Assembly (NCBI GenBank): GCA_958450365.1
Contig: CAUEEP010000876.1
Location: 310,001-374,000, forward strand
From: Mesorhabditis belari
Taxonomy: Eukaryota; Nematoda; Chromadorea; Rhabditida; Rhabditidae
Reading direction: 5' to 3'
Length of the DNA stretch: 64,000 bases
Shown: piece after piece, positions 21,357 through 32,901 of the stretch
Layout of the letters: each line of letters starts with the position of its first letter
Position numbering within the stretch: the stretch's first letter is position 1
Program-made: the position numbers and the translations under genes
The notes under the pieces: model-generated
The model's input: the letters and a program-made list of their open reading frames with translations, nothing else
What the model was told of the DNA's origin: nothing
Database searches by the model: none

Positions 21357-22487
21357 TACCAGGTTGGACAAAATTACCCGGACAAGGAAAAAGTAGTTGT
21401 CGCACGCTTCATTTATTCTAAGATGTCAAGTGTTATATAGAGAATTGTAGCCCTTAATCTTGGCTACATTTATCTACTGAAAACTTCAGGATCGGATTTA
21501 TAGAACTCATTTAAAATCCTTGAATAAGCACTAGTCCATCCCTATCCGGCGCGCTGCCATTTTGACGATTTTCTACATAAAAATTATTCGAAAAATTTCT
21601 TGCCAAAAGTTATTTTATGTAAAAAATATCATTTAATAATAATAATATTAAACCAATAATAAGATTAAAGATAACTTTCAACTGTTTTGGCTAACCAAAA
21701 TGATGCTGGCTTCTTTGCAGACTCAGGGAAATAGGTGAAATTTGATCATTTTTCGATATTTAGTTCACATGAGTATCTCGTTATATTAGCTGTTATGCTA
21801 TGAAATTATTCGAAATAATTTTTTAAACCAAATTGGTCAATCTGATTGTAAAGATATAAACTGTAAGGCTGTAGTAACATCAGACAAAACTACAGGGTTG
21901 GCACAATTATCCGGACAACTTTTTGGAAAAGTAGTTTTCGTACGCTTAATTTATTTCAAAATGTCAAGTGTTATGTAGAGAATTGTAGTCCTTGATCTTG
22001 GCTACAACCGTTTTGGCTAATCTGCTATGACCAAAATCCGGCTCTTTCTTTAAAGCTTCTTTAAAGACGCAGGGAAAAAGGTGGAAATTGATAATTTTTT
22101 GATATTTAGTTCACATTCGTTATATTAGGTGTTATAGCGCTATGAAATTGTTGGAAATAATTTTTTAAATAAAATGCACACAAAGTTTACTGGATAAAGT
22201 CTTTTTTAGATAAAATTCTTATGTAGAAAATCGTCAAAATGGCAGCGCGCCGGACAGGGATTGACTAGTGCTTATTCAAGGACTTTTTAAATGAGTTGTA
22301 TAGGTCGTAGCTGTTTACGAAATTTTTGAATGAGTTCTATACATCCGATCCTGAAGTTTTTAGTAGATAAATGTAGCCAAGATTAGGAGCTACTATTCTC
22401 TATATAACACTTGACATTTTAGAATAAATTAAGCGTGCGACAACTACTTTTCCAAAAAGTTGTCCGGATAATTTTGCCCAACCTGTA
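21357..22487. mobile_element. Fold-back element with long inverted repeats, Tc1/mariner type
   Basis: The outer ends TACCAGGTTGGACAAAATTA and ATTTTGCCCAACCTGTA start and stop at TA, the Tc1/mariner target. The inverted arms run about 250 bp each (21360-21610 and 22200-22487) and both contain GCGCGCTGCCATTTTGACGA or its inverse. A third partial arm begins at 21893 with GGGTTGGCACAATTATCCGG, so one copy appears to have landed in another. There is no coding sequence. Confidence 0.85.
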
Positions 22488-22788
22488 TTCGTTTTTTTAG
22501 TTCAATAGTAATACTTCCATAGCAAATAATTGTGGAAATTTTGAAAAAACCTTTTGTGATCAAGGTGCGCTTGTTTAATATTTATTTTTAATATTTAAAA
22601 AAGTAGTAAGGTAATCAATGAATAGTGTGATGTGATATAGATAAGTCCCTAAAAACCAGATCATCTTCACAATAAAAGCAATCCAAAGAACTCTCGAGTT
22701 ATTGGTTATTTAAAAACTTCAATGAAATTCATTCGTACGTGTTTTCAAAGAATGTTTGCTCCTCTTTGACAAACAATTTATTACAATT

Positions 22789-23388
22789 TCAATTCTTAAC
22801 ACAAATAATCTCAACAAAGAAGTAAGAGAGATCGATCTCGTATCGCTTTTCGATGGAATTCGCGAAAGTCTTGTGAAATTCGATTTTGTACTCCAAATGT
22901 CCCTCTCGGGAGCGCTCCTCAAATTTTGCTTCCGGGCGAAAAGCGGAAATGGAATTCTTGAACTCAACTTGTTCCCCGTAATGAACACATTCATTTGGCA
23001 ACCAATTTTTATATTTATAACTCCAAGAAAAGTCATCAACTTCATCTTCAAGAAACAGAATTTTATAGGCTTCACTGAAGATTTCCCAATCGTTATATAA
23101 GAGTTCGAAGTCTCGATTTATGAAGGGAAAGGAAGATTTCCCTCGTTGCAAGATTTCACTAAGAAATTCAGGAGCCAGATTTACGAAACAAAAACTCTTA
23201 AAATCATGGAAATTTCGATATACATATAAGTCTGCACAATAAGTCGAATAGATTACAAATGAGTGAAAGGGAAAGGAGGGACTCCAACTGAGAGCCTCAC
23301 TTGTCCTCCTAGGCAATCCCAAGGACCACCCCTTCTCGGCGACGAAAGGGATAAGCACAGGGGAGAACACATTTACATAAGATTAGAC
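22789..23388 (-). CDS. Orphan open frame, hypothetical
   Basis: The minus strand stays open for about 190 codons and contains DFELLYNDWEIFSEAYKILF and WSYKYKNWLPNECVHYGEQV. Composition looks protein-like: aromatic and charged residues are mixed and there are no simple repeats. There is no in-frame ATG near the upstream end. An acceptor (TATTGTGCAG) at about 23236 is possible, but the codon phase is unclear. I recognise no family. It could be one exon of a lineage-specific gene or a relic of one. No partner exons were found within 1 kb. Confidence 0.4.
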
Positions 23389-23399
23389 AGATCATTTAA

Positions 23400-24605
23400 T
23401 AATAATAATAGTAACTAAAATATCAGTTTGGCTCGGAGCTGACAGCTTTAGATAGTATTCAAATATGATAGTTTGAACTTGTAAGCCAAAGTGGTGCTAT
23501 AATACTTTGTGGGAGAATCGTTATGTCTCAATTTATTTTTATGAGAAACAATTAGTTGTGGATGGTATTTTTAAGACTTATTTTATGCAAGCAAATTTCC
23601 ATTTCACATAAAAGCCTGTAAAATCTATAGTTCTAGAACAAATTCCTATTTCTATTAGAATTATTGTTCAAATAGTTTATTAATACAAAAAACTGAGGAG
23701 TAAAATGGTGAGTAGTTCACCGAGTCACAGAGGAAATATCGATTGATCTCCGGCGCACTATATTATTGTGTTGTTTTGTCGTGCGAAAATTCGAGACATC
23801 GTCTTCGGTTTTTATGAGCAAATAAACAGTGACCATTCTAAAAAGGGTAGAATTTTTAGCTATATCATGACTAGAAAACAAGGAAGAGAATATAGGAGAG
23901 TTTTTGCGATAAATATTTTACATTGCTCGTGATCCAGCTGGGAAAATCACATTTTGCTGTCCTATCCTATACAATAAACTTTCACAGAAAGCTTTTCTAT
24001 CTTTTCGTACGGCTTTAGCTCAGAATCTTGCTCTAACTTTTGTATTACCTATAGTTTTGACGTCTTTGAAACCCTCAGCGGCTTCATTAGTAGTGAGACG
24101 TATTTTATCGAGTGAATGTATGTGAAATGGCTAATCCATGTAAATTTTTCTACCAGAGCAGCAATCTATTTCTGTTTGATTAGACTGAAAAGTTATAATC
24201 TTAAGCTAATAACAGCGGGGCAACTTTTTTATGGACATGAAATGATGTAGAAACTTTTCGATCATTGGAGCCAACTCAATTTTAATGTTTTTTTGAGCCA
24301 AACTTTTATTAGCTCAATATCAGCATGGTTTTATTCAAAGATTTCAGTGATCAATAACTTTTTATCAATAACTTTTTATGAAAATAATTTAAAGCGATAA
24401 AGCCTGGGATTCCTTAAATGAATTAGCTTGTTATTGAAAAAGCCCATGAAAATCATGATTGCTTGTTTGTTCCACAACTGGAATCTTTAGTCAAAAAGCT
24501 GATTATTGCATAACTTTTCACTAGCAACAAATTATAAAAGAGCTTTTTGGAATCTGGTGATTGATTGGGGAAATCTGGAAAAATCTAGCCATTTCATATG
24601 CATTG
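23400..24605. other. Intergenic, no gene seen
   Basis: AT-rich; no exons with splice signals and no repeat termini recognised. Confidence 0.5.
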
Positions 24606-24614
24606 GCCCGATAG

Positions 24615-25126
24615 TATTGGGTTGGTGAATTGAAAACTGCGGGCTATTGTCATATTTCAAAGTTTGAGCACTTTCTTCAAAAGAAACCCATTTTGGTGTC
24701 AATGGGAAAGTTGTAGAGAATCAAAAGTTAAGCTTATATCCAAATTTTCAGAACGATTCAAAAACTGGTTTTCAAGAAATGCCAAACTTACGAATTTTCA
24801 CAAAACTTGCATTTTAAGCGAAACTACTAAGTGTATCTTTTTGGAAATTTGGCTATAAGCCTAATTCTTGATTATCTACAACTTTTCTATTGACACCAAA
24901 ATGGGCTACTTTTGAAGAAAGTGCTCAAACTGGGGCATCTCCAGTCCTCCATTTTTGAGTCTCACACACAAAGCAAAATCCGACTACGAAAGAGGAATCC
25001 GCAAATTGCCTGCAAAATGGGCAGAAGTCGTCAATAATAATGGAAATTATTTCGAATGAATTGATGGTTTTATGTTCAATAAATTCTAGTTCAAAGTTCG
25101 GTAGTTTTCAATTCACCAACCCAATA
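24615..25126. mobile_element. Mariner-derived MITE, copy 2
   Basis: The ends TATTGGGTTGGTGAATTGAA and TTTTCAATTCACCAACCCAA are near-perfect inverted repeats of about 24 bp. The body matches 11345-12130 but lacks the transposase segment; only the last codons (AAATTGCCTGCAAAATGGGC region) remain. Confidence 0.88.
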
Positions 25127-25409
25127 TTATTTCGGCCAACACGAGAGTTAAAAGGTATATAGTTGAACAAATTGAGGCTCTGATGAACCCCAGGCTGTTT
25201 CTAGAACCGATTTCCAAGCCAAAGCCAAGGTTTTAGATTCAATAGTAAATTTGAAATTCCCAACGAAGCAATTGAAAGCAAGCAAAAGTCATTATCATGA
25301 GTATGGTCAAGGCTTCCAGGCTCCAGGCCATGGTCAAAGTCAGCTAATGAGTATGATCTAACCCCTATCCAGCCTAACTTGGCCTCAAGTAGAGCTGGTT
25401 TAGATAAAA

Positions 25410-25569
25410 AAAAAACCAAAATCCTACTACGAAAGAGGAATCCGCAAATTGCCTGTAAAATGAGCAGAAGTCGTCAATAATAATGGAAATTATTTGGAAT
25501 GAATTGATGGTTTTATGTTCAATAAATTTTAGTTCAAAGTCTGGCAGTTTTCAATTCACCAACCCAATA
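25410..25569. mobile_element. Mariner-derived MITE, 5'-truncated copy 3
   Basis: It contains only the right-hand 160 bp of the family, from CCAAAATCCTACTACGAAAG to the terminal CACCAACCCAATA. It lies 280 bp right of copy 2, so a rearrangement of one insertion is possible. Confidence 0.8.
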
Positions 25570-25667
25570 AAATGATGGCAACAAGGCACTTGCATGCCCA
25601 AGTCACCCAAGCCAGGTGGCTTGAGTGGCTTGGGAAATGGTGTGGGGAATCCAGCTTACCCTTGATA

Positions 25668-27784
25668 CAATTGCCCTCCCGAGTAGAATAGCGAGTTCCC
25701 AATGTGATACATTAAATCCGAGAATAATGGTAAAGAGTCCATGAAAAATTGAAAGACAAAGGGACAAATCAAGAGATTTAAAGTTGATGGTAGATTGTTG
25801 GAAATAATCTAGGAATGGATAAATCTAGATTATCGAAAAGCCACTCACTTGTGCCAAGAGGAATCGCTCACTTGCACTATTCACCGTTTTTCTCATTTTC
25901 TGAAAACAATGTTGCATATCTGGCACTTTCTGTTATCAGAAAACATTGAAATTGCTAGACTTCCAATTAGTTTATAAATACTTATCAATAGCGAAACCTT
26001 ATCTTATCAAAACCTATCCTTTACTTATCAAAACTTATACTTTATTAAATCTTTATCACATCCAATACTTTATCAATACTAAAAGTCACGAAATCAAACG
26101 TAAATTGTTATTTTGACGATAAAGTTAAACTCTTCTTGCTTTACGAACCTTCCCCTAAAGCTTCCTTAATCAGCAAAAATCCGGGCTTAGCTGGGAATTG
26201 AACTTGGGTTATTTTTTTGATAACAGGGATGTACACTCTTTTTCTTCAGCTCATTTTCTTTATTTACTTACAATCATTTTGTAGATCAACATAAAATCGA
26301 GAGAGACCGTGGCCGAGACAAGCACCGTACTAGCACTGACTAAACAGTTCGATTAATGGGTAAAGGCTTTAAAAAAACGTTTTGAGATAACAAAGCAAGA
26401 GGATGGGATGATCTTGCAGTAAGCGATTCCCCATGGTCTCGATAATATTCCGAGAGCAATCGGGAGACCGAGCTGAAGCCATGGATATTTGTGGACACGA
26501 TGATAGTAAAGACCGTTGAATGACAGGGCAAGGCAACGGTTCAATGATATGGCTAAAAATCAAGTTTGATTGAAACTGAATGGATAAAGCTTGAATACAG
26601 GCTACAGTAAAACCCCAATTCCCGCAGTTCGAGTACGGATTTGGCAACTTTCCAACGCTAAATTCGAAAATACACCTAAGCTACCGTACTCGAGACGGCG
26701 TCTCCCCTTTCCCCTCTAAAAGGAAGTTCCATCCCTTCAAAATTCATTCTTTTAAAGAATCGTTGCCCGGTTGGGCACTTCGTCCTGTTTTTGCTCGTAT
26801 ATGTTCCCCTTTTTCTAACTCGTTATCAAATTTTGCTTATTTTTTAAAATTTCCCTCCTCCTTCCTTATTGTCTCAACCCTCCTTTCCTGTTTCTTTTAA
26901 AATTGTTAAAGTTTTAGAGTTTGTGTACTTTTCCCGGCCTTTCCACTTTGTTGGTCTTTGGACCCGTGTCTTTCATATTACCAATAAAGTTATGAAAAAT
27001 CTAAACATCTTTTCTTCATAAACACCAGTCAATCCAACGCAGCCGCGTAATTGTCTTGTTTTCAAAATTGTTATTCCTCTCGTTTTGGCAAATCATTTGG
27101 ATGTAGTTTCTGGGTTGAAAGATTTAGCATTTGGGTAAGATTTCCACCCAGAATTTAAATGTTTGGAATTGTAAGACGTGACTCTATGGCTTCCGAAAGA
27201 TCAGGTTCATATAGCATAGTTTCATAAGCAAATAAGTGATTATAAAAAGTTGATCCAAGTATCTCAGGATTCTGACATTATCACATCCACTTTTCCTATT
27301 TAATGGCTTAGCATTAGGTAGCATGATGTGCGATGGTTGATATCAATACTAAATATAATAAAAAACCGTTTATTAGGACCGGTAGTCTACTTTATAGAAT
27401 AAATGGCTTTAGGTTTTAGAGAACCTACGTTGGATTGGATTGGTTAGATCTTGCTGCTTTCCTGCTTCGAATTGGCTCACTTATTTGTAAGAATCCTGAG
27501 ATGTATGAGCACGGCTGAAAGAAGAAAAGAGCCCATGAGTAGATCTCATTCGCCAAATCGGAGGCTTGCAAAAATGGGATACTGAAATAATATAATAAGA
27601 ACATAATGTTTAGAACAAACAATTCTGGGAGTAGGGTGTAGTATGCCGAGACCAATAGGATAGAATAGAGACATCGGCAAAGGGAATCGGCCGCCAATAG
27701 AAGGAGAATCGTTTTCCAGAGAAAACGGCTTTTCCAACAATAGCACACACTGATCAGATTAACGAAAATAGAAAGAATGCCACA
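25668..27784 (-). CDS. Serpentine chemoreceptor, Srx-like, at least five exons
   Basis: Splice phases join cleanly for exons 27784-27481, 26552-26376, 26339-26272, 25904-25853 and 25817-25668. In order they encode helix 1 (CGILSIFVNLISVCYCW), helix 2 (KTILLLLAADSLCRCLYS), helix 3 running into ITISLNRCLAL, helix 4 (LQLGLPIALGILSRPWG), helix 5 with SATVSLDFMLIYKMIKMRKT, then ERFLLAQIISNNLPSTLNLL leading into helix 6. The isoleucine-serine-leucine-N-R motif after helix 3 and the K...E-R-x-x-x-x-Q loop before helix 6 fit the nematode Srx/Srv type of chemoreceptor. The N-terminal exon and the last helix were not located with confidence, and the 3' end is open. The intron at 27.4-26.6 kb is unusually long. 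Confidence 0.8.
26095..26255. repeat. 160-bp repeat shared with 14490-14650
   Basis: The second copy of the putative tRNA-derived repeat, here in an intron of the srx-like gene, with the same AAAATCCGGGCTTAGCTGGG core. Confidence 0.6.
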
Positions 27785-28382
27785 CTGAAAATGGATTTGG
27801 TCGGGTAGGACAACAGGTAGGACAACCGGATTCGATTGGTTGAAGTGAATGAAATGGCGTTGAACTTTAAGGACAATTTTTGCATGCATAAAGCCTTCTT
27901 TAAATACACGCTTTGTTTTATCAAAAGACTCCACTATTTCTCTACAAAATGACTTTTGAGAAAGTTCCACAAAGCTTTTCTTTCGTAAAGTTTATAGGCT
28001 CGCAAACACAACTAATCAAAATGGCAAAGAGTCTGATTCATCGTTTGAATAGTTTTCTTTCACATAAACCGCCTTTTGTGTCTATATAAAAAAGATAGAG
28101 CACACTCAATTACATAGGTTTCCAAATTTTCAGGAAGATCCCTTCAATCGTTTTCTCTAGATGATAGTTTATAGATTTTGTGAAAAAAATGACTTTTCAT
28201 TGATTTGAGGCGCATTCTTTTTGTTGAGCTGAAGCGCTGTTTGAATTTTCTTTTAAATGCTATTTTGTAGAGAATCAATCAACCTTTCTACGGATATGAA
28301 ATTATTTGACAAAATCTGCTAAAAGTTTCTTTGATTTTTGGCGCCTTTTCATTCTCCCCAGCCCAATAAATAAACAAAAATT

Positions 28383-28600
28383 CAAGCAATAAGTGACAAG
28401 CATGTGCGGTACCACTTGCTTCTCTGCACCGGTTCGTGCGCCGGAGGCCCAAAAATTTTTCGAAATCGCTCAGGCTCCTGGCTCCTAGCTTCTGGGGCAA
28501 ACAGCGGTCCTGGCTTTTGGTGCAAACTTTTTGGCTTTTTGGCACCTTGCTCTGGTCCGGTCTGGTCCGGTGCAGCACCGTGGTTTTGAAATGCTTGATG
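28383..28600. repeat. GC-rich interlude of unknown nature
   Basis: A GC-rich patch with internal reiterations (TGGCTCCTAGCTTCTGG, GGTCCGGTCTGGTCCGG, TTTTTGGCTTTTTGG) in AT-rich surroundings. It could be a fragment of a mobile element. No terminal repeats or frame were recognised. Confidence 0.3.
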
Positions 28601-28651
28601 GACGCTAATTAAAATGTCATTTATAATCATTTATGTCACATTATGACCATG

Positions 28652-28996
28652 TTTTTGCTGTCTCAACTCACCACAAAATGAATGCACGTAAAACAGTGTC
28701 TCAGATCCGCGTTTCGATTTGTCGCCTTCAACATTACGCTCACGGCGGTCATGCTTGGAAGGAAGAAATAAATGACAATTAATGTAGCTAAACAAGTTAC
28801 ACAAGAATTGCTTAGGGAAATAGTTACCAGTGATGGCGATGAATAGGATGATCATGATGAATATTTCGAGACCGAACTCCCATTTTGAGGGTCGTTTGGT
28901 CAATTGGATGTTGATTGTCATGCCTCTTTTTGATTCTATGATTCCCGTTTTTCGCTTGAAATATTTCCAGCAACACATCCCAAAACTTTGCTTCAT
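28652..28996 (-). CDS. Two candidate exons of a membrane protein
   Basis: An ATG at 28996 follows TTTTCAG by one base, as in an SL-spliced start. The first exon reads MKQSFGMCCWKYFKRK and then a helix FIMIILFIAIT up to a donor at 28830. Joined in phase, the next exon reads TLIVIYFFLPSM and TNRNADLRHCFTCIHFV and ends at GTGAGT (28673). One or two membrane helices are predicted. It may be the start of a separate receptor gene or a 5' extension of the srx-like gene, since the phase to 27784 is compatible, but the helix count argues against the latter. Confidence 0.4.
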
Positions 28997-29264
28997 TCTG
29001 AAAACTTTGACAATACTTGTACAGACGTAGAATAAGAGTTTGAAAATCTTTAACGATAACTTTCGAAAAGTCTTTTTGGTTTATGGCATGATTATAGATT
29101 GATGAAAGTTTGGTAAAAACTGCTTTTGAGACTTTTAAAATTAATTATTGAATTTCAGAACTAATGCCGTTTCAACTTAGGTATTCCCTGAATTAATAAG
29201 AAAAAAGGAAATTAAAAGAAGAAAGGAAAAGGAATTTGCGACAAAGATGGAGCACCAGATGGAG

Positions 29265-29335
29265 CCAAACCAACGACCATCCGCTTACCGAGCGACTGCT
29301 CTAAACACTAAGCTATCGAAACACTTGGTCTTTAA
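29265..29335 (-). tRNA. tRNA-like relic
   Basis: On the minus strand the A-box-like GATAGCTTAGTGTTTAGAGC is followed by GGTCGTTGGTTTGGCTCC, which sits where a T-arm would be but lacks a proper TTCGA. It looks like a decayed tRNA or tRNA-derived SINE and not a working gene. Confidence 0.4.
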
Positions 29336-29346
29336 GCGGTAAACTG

Positions 29347-29601
29347 AGCCCGGGACATAATGTCGCGGGAAATATATTTCCCTCTAGTTTTTCCTGCGGG
29401 AAATAGTTTCCCTTCCTGTCCTTTTATCATGCCATCATTTTGCGGGAAGGTTCCCTCGGGATAAGTTTCCCGCAGGAGAGATGATGGCGCAAGAAATTTC
29501 CCCGCGCGAAAGGTTTCCCGCTGCTTTCCCGCAGTATTTGCGTGGGAAAAAAAATTTGGATTTCCGGCAGCTGTTTCCCGCGACATTATGGCTCGGGCTC
29601 T
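29347..29601. mobile_element. Short inverted-repeat element packed with TTTCCCGC motifs
   Basis: The ends GACATAATGTCGCGGGAAA and TTTCCCGCGACATTATGG are inverted repeats of about 25 bp. The 255-bp interior repeats TTTCCCGC or GCGGGAAA at least six times in both orientations. The element is GC-rich compared with its surroundings and has no believable frame. TTTCCCGC is the E2F consensus (TTTSSCGC). Confidence 0.7.
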
Positions 29602-29609
29602 GATCTTCT

Positions 29610-30735
29610 AAGATCAGTAAACCTACAGATCTACATCACACATTACTGTACTATTATTTGCAATGTAGATCAGTACATTACTGTATTGTAAGAGAAGAAC
29701 TTAAAAGCAAGAGAAGAGTTGCAAAATGTTTTGAACTAAAAATAATTCGAGAGAAATATCTCAATTGGAAACGGTTGTCAAGCTAAAAAGTAGGGGTTTC
29801 TCTAAGGAAAAAGTTGGGTTAAACTTGCTAGAAAGGTTCAATTATTTCTTCGATCTGAAAGAGTAATAATTAGACAGAAGAAGTTATTTGGAAACGAAAA
29901 TAACAGTTAATTAGAGAGCATTTTTTGATTGCCCGATCTTTTCAAGAATTATAAGTTATTTTGAGAGAAAAATACTTATAAAACTTGAAAACTTGAAGAA
30001 GTGCAGACTCACATTTGACTTTGAACAATTTTTGGACTAATCAAAGATTTCGAAGAATAGTTTCTAACGATATATCTTCCTGTTGCCACACTACATCAAA
30101 TATATCTTTTTCTTTTACAATAACTAATTGGTCATTTTTCCCAGTTTTCTGTTTAAGTTCAATTATTTGAAAAACTCTCGAGGGATTCAGAATAGCCAGT
30201 GATTGATCAGAATTATAAATTGGAATCTGAAATATTGTTTTAGATTCCAATTTATAATCCTGATGAAGAAAGATCTTCCGTTTCTAGATTCAGATTTATA
30301 TCAAGCTGTTTCTAGTAAATTTTCTCTGATAAAAGACAATTTTTTATATAATTCCAGCTAAGTTTTGAGTATTTATAGTAAAAGGTTCTCAAATTTATGA
30401 TGATTTTCTGATAAATATTTATTCTCAAAGATTCAAATTTCAGTTATGAGGAGGAGGATTGGCTCCTTGTGCTGGATGACTGTGATAAGCATCACAGTCA
30501 TCCAGTCTTTGCAACTGAGCCTGAGACTGCAGCGATCTTTTTATCGATTTTTACAAAAGCCATCTTTTCAATACCATCATCTGCAGATTTTTTCATTTGA
30601 AATTTGAGAATAGCCAAAAACAAATTGAATTGATTCTTCTCTTTCTTCATCAGATTCAAGCCTCCAAAAATTGTGTCAAGGACAGAGTCAGTCACTGGAA
30701 AACAATGATCCAAACTGGAGCTGACATTTCAGAAT
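29610..30735. other. Intergenic, weak frames only
   Basis: Short minus-strand frames at 30041-30250 and 30498-30713 look protein-like in places but have no start, splice signals or family likeness. A 13-base perfect palindrome of the CATCACAGTCATCCAG type lies near 30470-30505. Confidence 0.4.
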
Positions 30736-30741
30736 TCTTTG

Positions 30742-30990
30742 TTTAGCATTATTTACCTTTATTCTTATCTTAATTATTATCTCTTTAGACCCTGCCACAC
30801 TACTTCAATATGATTTCGAAAGAGAAAGAGACTCTACACAACCGTAATAACCTTCTCCGTGTTCTTTCTCTTGTATATGATAACTTTCTCTTTCTCTTTC
30901 GAGATCATATTGAAGTAGTGTGGCAGAGTCAAAAGGGATAAGATAAGAATAAAGGTAAATAATACTAAACAAAGTATGAATAAAAGAAAT
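30742..30990. repeat. 250-bp fold-back
   Basis: The left arm ATTATTTACCTTTATTCTTA through GCCACACTACTTCAATATGA pairs with the right arm TCATATTGAAGTAGTGTGGC through TAAGAATAAAGGTAAATAAT. The arms are about 95 bp with few mismatches around a 60-bp loop, so a long hairpin RNA is possible if transcribed. Confidence 0.85.
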
Positions 30991-31114
30991 AATAAATTTC
31001 CAACAAAGCACTTTTGTTTTGTTAGTGATTAATGACTTTTCTTAGTGTCGATAAGCACTGTAATAGCCTTAAAAATGGTATTTGACTGTTTTTCAAAAAA
31101 GCTTGTCAAGTTTG

Positions 31115-31195
31115 TTGATGGTGGGACTCGAACCCGCCACGAAAAGAACCCATGGGTTTTGTAGTCCGGCACACTATCCTCCACCTCACCGCTGC
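31115..31195 (-). tRNA. tRNA-like sequence
   Basis: The minus strand reads GGTGAGGTGGAGGATAGTGT, then GCCGGACTACAAAACCCATG, then GGCGGGTTCGAGTCCCACC. The B box (GGGTTCGAGTCCC) is excellent and the D-arm plausible, but the anticodon stem does not close and the acceptor ends do not pair. It is best read as a tRNA pseudogene or the head of a SINE. Confidence 0.45.
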
Positions 31196-31212
31196 TCTTC
31201 CTTCGCTCGCGT

Positions 31213-31416
31213 GTGGCGCGTTCTTATTAGCTAGGTGGCGATTTTAATGGTTGAAACTTCAAATGCATTCTTCTCGCCAGGATTTAAATTTGGGCAAAAA
31301 CTGAAAAGATATTTGGAATGCCCATCTCCGACTGTTGTTTTCCCTCTGAGCTTATCCTGAAACGTCAGCCCCAGTTGGGATCGTTCCCTTGTGAGAGTGG
31401 ATTGTCGTTTACGCAT
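31213..31416 (-). CDS. Small unknown frame related to 53622-53825
   Basis: This frame contains STLTRERSQLGLTF and KYLFSFCPNLNPGEK. The frame at 53622-53825 has ELTRERSKEGLRL and AVFSFCPGFREKRL with similar spacing. At DNA level only short blocks agree (TCACAAGGGAACG and AGTTTTTGCCC), so the protein pattern is as well conserved as the DNA. No family is recognised. An ATG at 31416 is not confirmed. Confidence 0.35.
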
Positions 31417-31439
31417 TCAATTGCCGGCTTCGGTTGAGT

Positions 31440-32250
31440 ACCTTGGGATAAGAGGGAAGATTTTAAAAGACGCTCATCAAAAGCAAGAAAAACTAAATAC
31501 AAAAATAGAATTTTGGTTAATCTAATCTTTACGGACTTCACCCAAAACAGCTATTTGTTTCTATTTTTAAAGGTTTGCAATAAATAACAAATTCTTTTCA
31601 AATTCTTATTGAATCTTATTGGGATTGTTTTTTTATAATACGTTCCAAGTTCTGCTCAAGTTCAATTTTGCAGTTTTAAGCTTTAACAAGCTCTGAAGAT
31701 CATTTCCAGGTCAATGACAATAAACTTGATTGTTCTGGGCTTTAGAAATAAGTCTTTTTCAACTTTTTTATCAGCCAATCATTCTTCATTGATTGGGTTT
31801 TTGAAAAATAAGCTGCTTATTTTAAAATTCCTATTGAATCTTATTTAAGTTACTTTTTTATAATATCTTCCAAGTTCTCCTTTGCAGTTTTAAGCTTTTT
31901 TGAAGATCTGAAGATCATTTTATTATTGCAATGTACAGAAACAATCAAGAGAATCTTGTTATAACAATCTAATCAAATATTGATCATCAGCAAATAACAA
32001 TCACAACCGGTATAAAGATACTTCGTAAAAAAATGATAGAAAATCTCTTCTTGAGGAAATATTGGAATCAATCATCGCTAAAGATACGTGATTCGGAGTC
32101 TCCCTGAAAGAAAATGCTTGATAGTTATTAGAAAAATAATCAATTTCATTAATATGTTTTCTAAAGCGTTTAATCTTTTGAAAACTATCGTAATTTTGGC
32201 TGTAGACTTATCCAATCTAGCTGATTTGACTATGTAATGGTTCGAAATAT
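31440..32250. other. Intergenic, weak internal repeat
   Basis: Two diverged segments (31600-31690 and 31825-31910) share TTGAATCTTATT, CCAAGTTCT and TTTGCAGTTTTAAGCTTT. No gene was found. Confidence 0.5.
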
Positions 32251-32255
32251 CAAGC

Positions 32256-32787
32256 TATTGGGTTGGTGAATTGAAAACTGCCGGCTATTGTCATATGTGA
32301 CAGTTTGAGCACTTTCTTCAAAAGAAATCCATTTTGGTGTCAATGGAAAAGTTGTAGAGAATCAAAAATTAAGCTTATAACCAAATTTTCAGAACGATTC
32401 AAAAACTGGTTTTCAAGAAATGCCGAATTTACGAATTTTCACAAAACTTGCATTTTAAGCGGAACTACTAAGTGCATCTTTTTGGAAATTTGGCTATAAG
32501 CCTAATTTTTTGATTCTCTACAACTTTTCTATTGACACCAAAATGAGTTTCTTTTGAAGAAAGTGCTCAAATGCTCAAACTGGGACATCTCCAGTCCTCC
32601 ACTTTTGAGTCTCGCACTTGTCTCACACACAAACCAAAATCCTACTAAGAAAGAGGAATCCGCAAATTGCCTGTAAAATCGGCAGAAGTCGTCAATAATA
32701 ATGGAAATTATTTCGAATGAATTTATGGTTTTATATTCAATAAATTTTAGCTCAAAGTCCCGCAGATTTCAATTCACCAACCCAATA
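32256..32787. mobile_element. Mariner-derived MITE, copy 4
   Basis: Ends TATTGGGTTGGTGAATTGAA and CAATTCACCAACCCAATA. The body matches copy 2 at 24615 almost throughout. It lies between repeats and the 3' end of the Ttd14-like gene. Confidence 0.88.
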
Positions 32788-32901
32788 GATTAAATAAAAC
32801 TATAAGAAGGATTACGATAGCCTTCAAAAGTTTACATCTTTTAGAAATCACTTTATTTAAGAGTTTTGATAAATCTTTTTGTTTCATAAATGACTGTTTT
32901 T

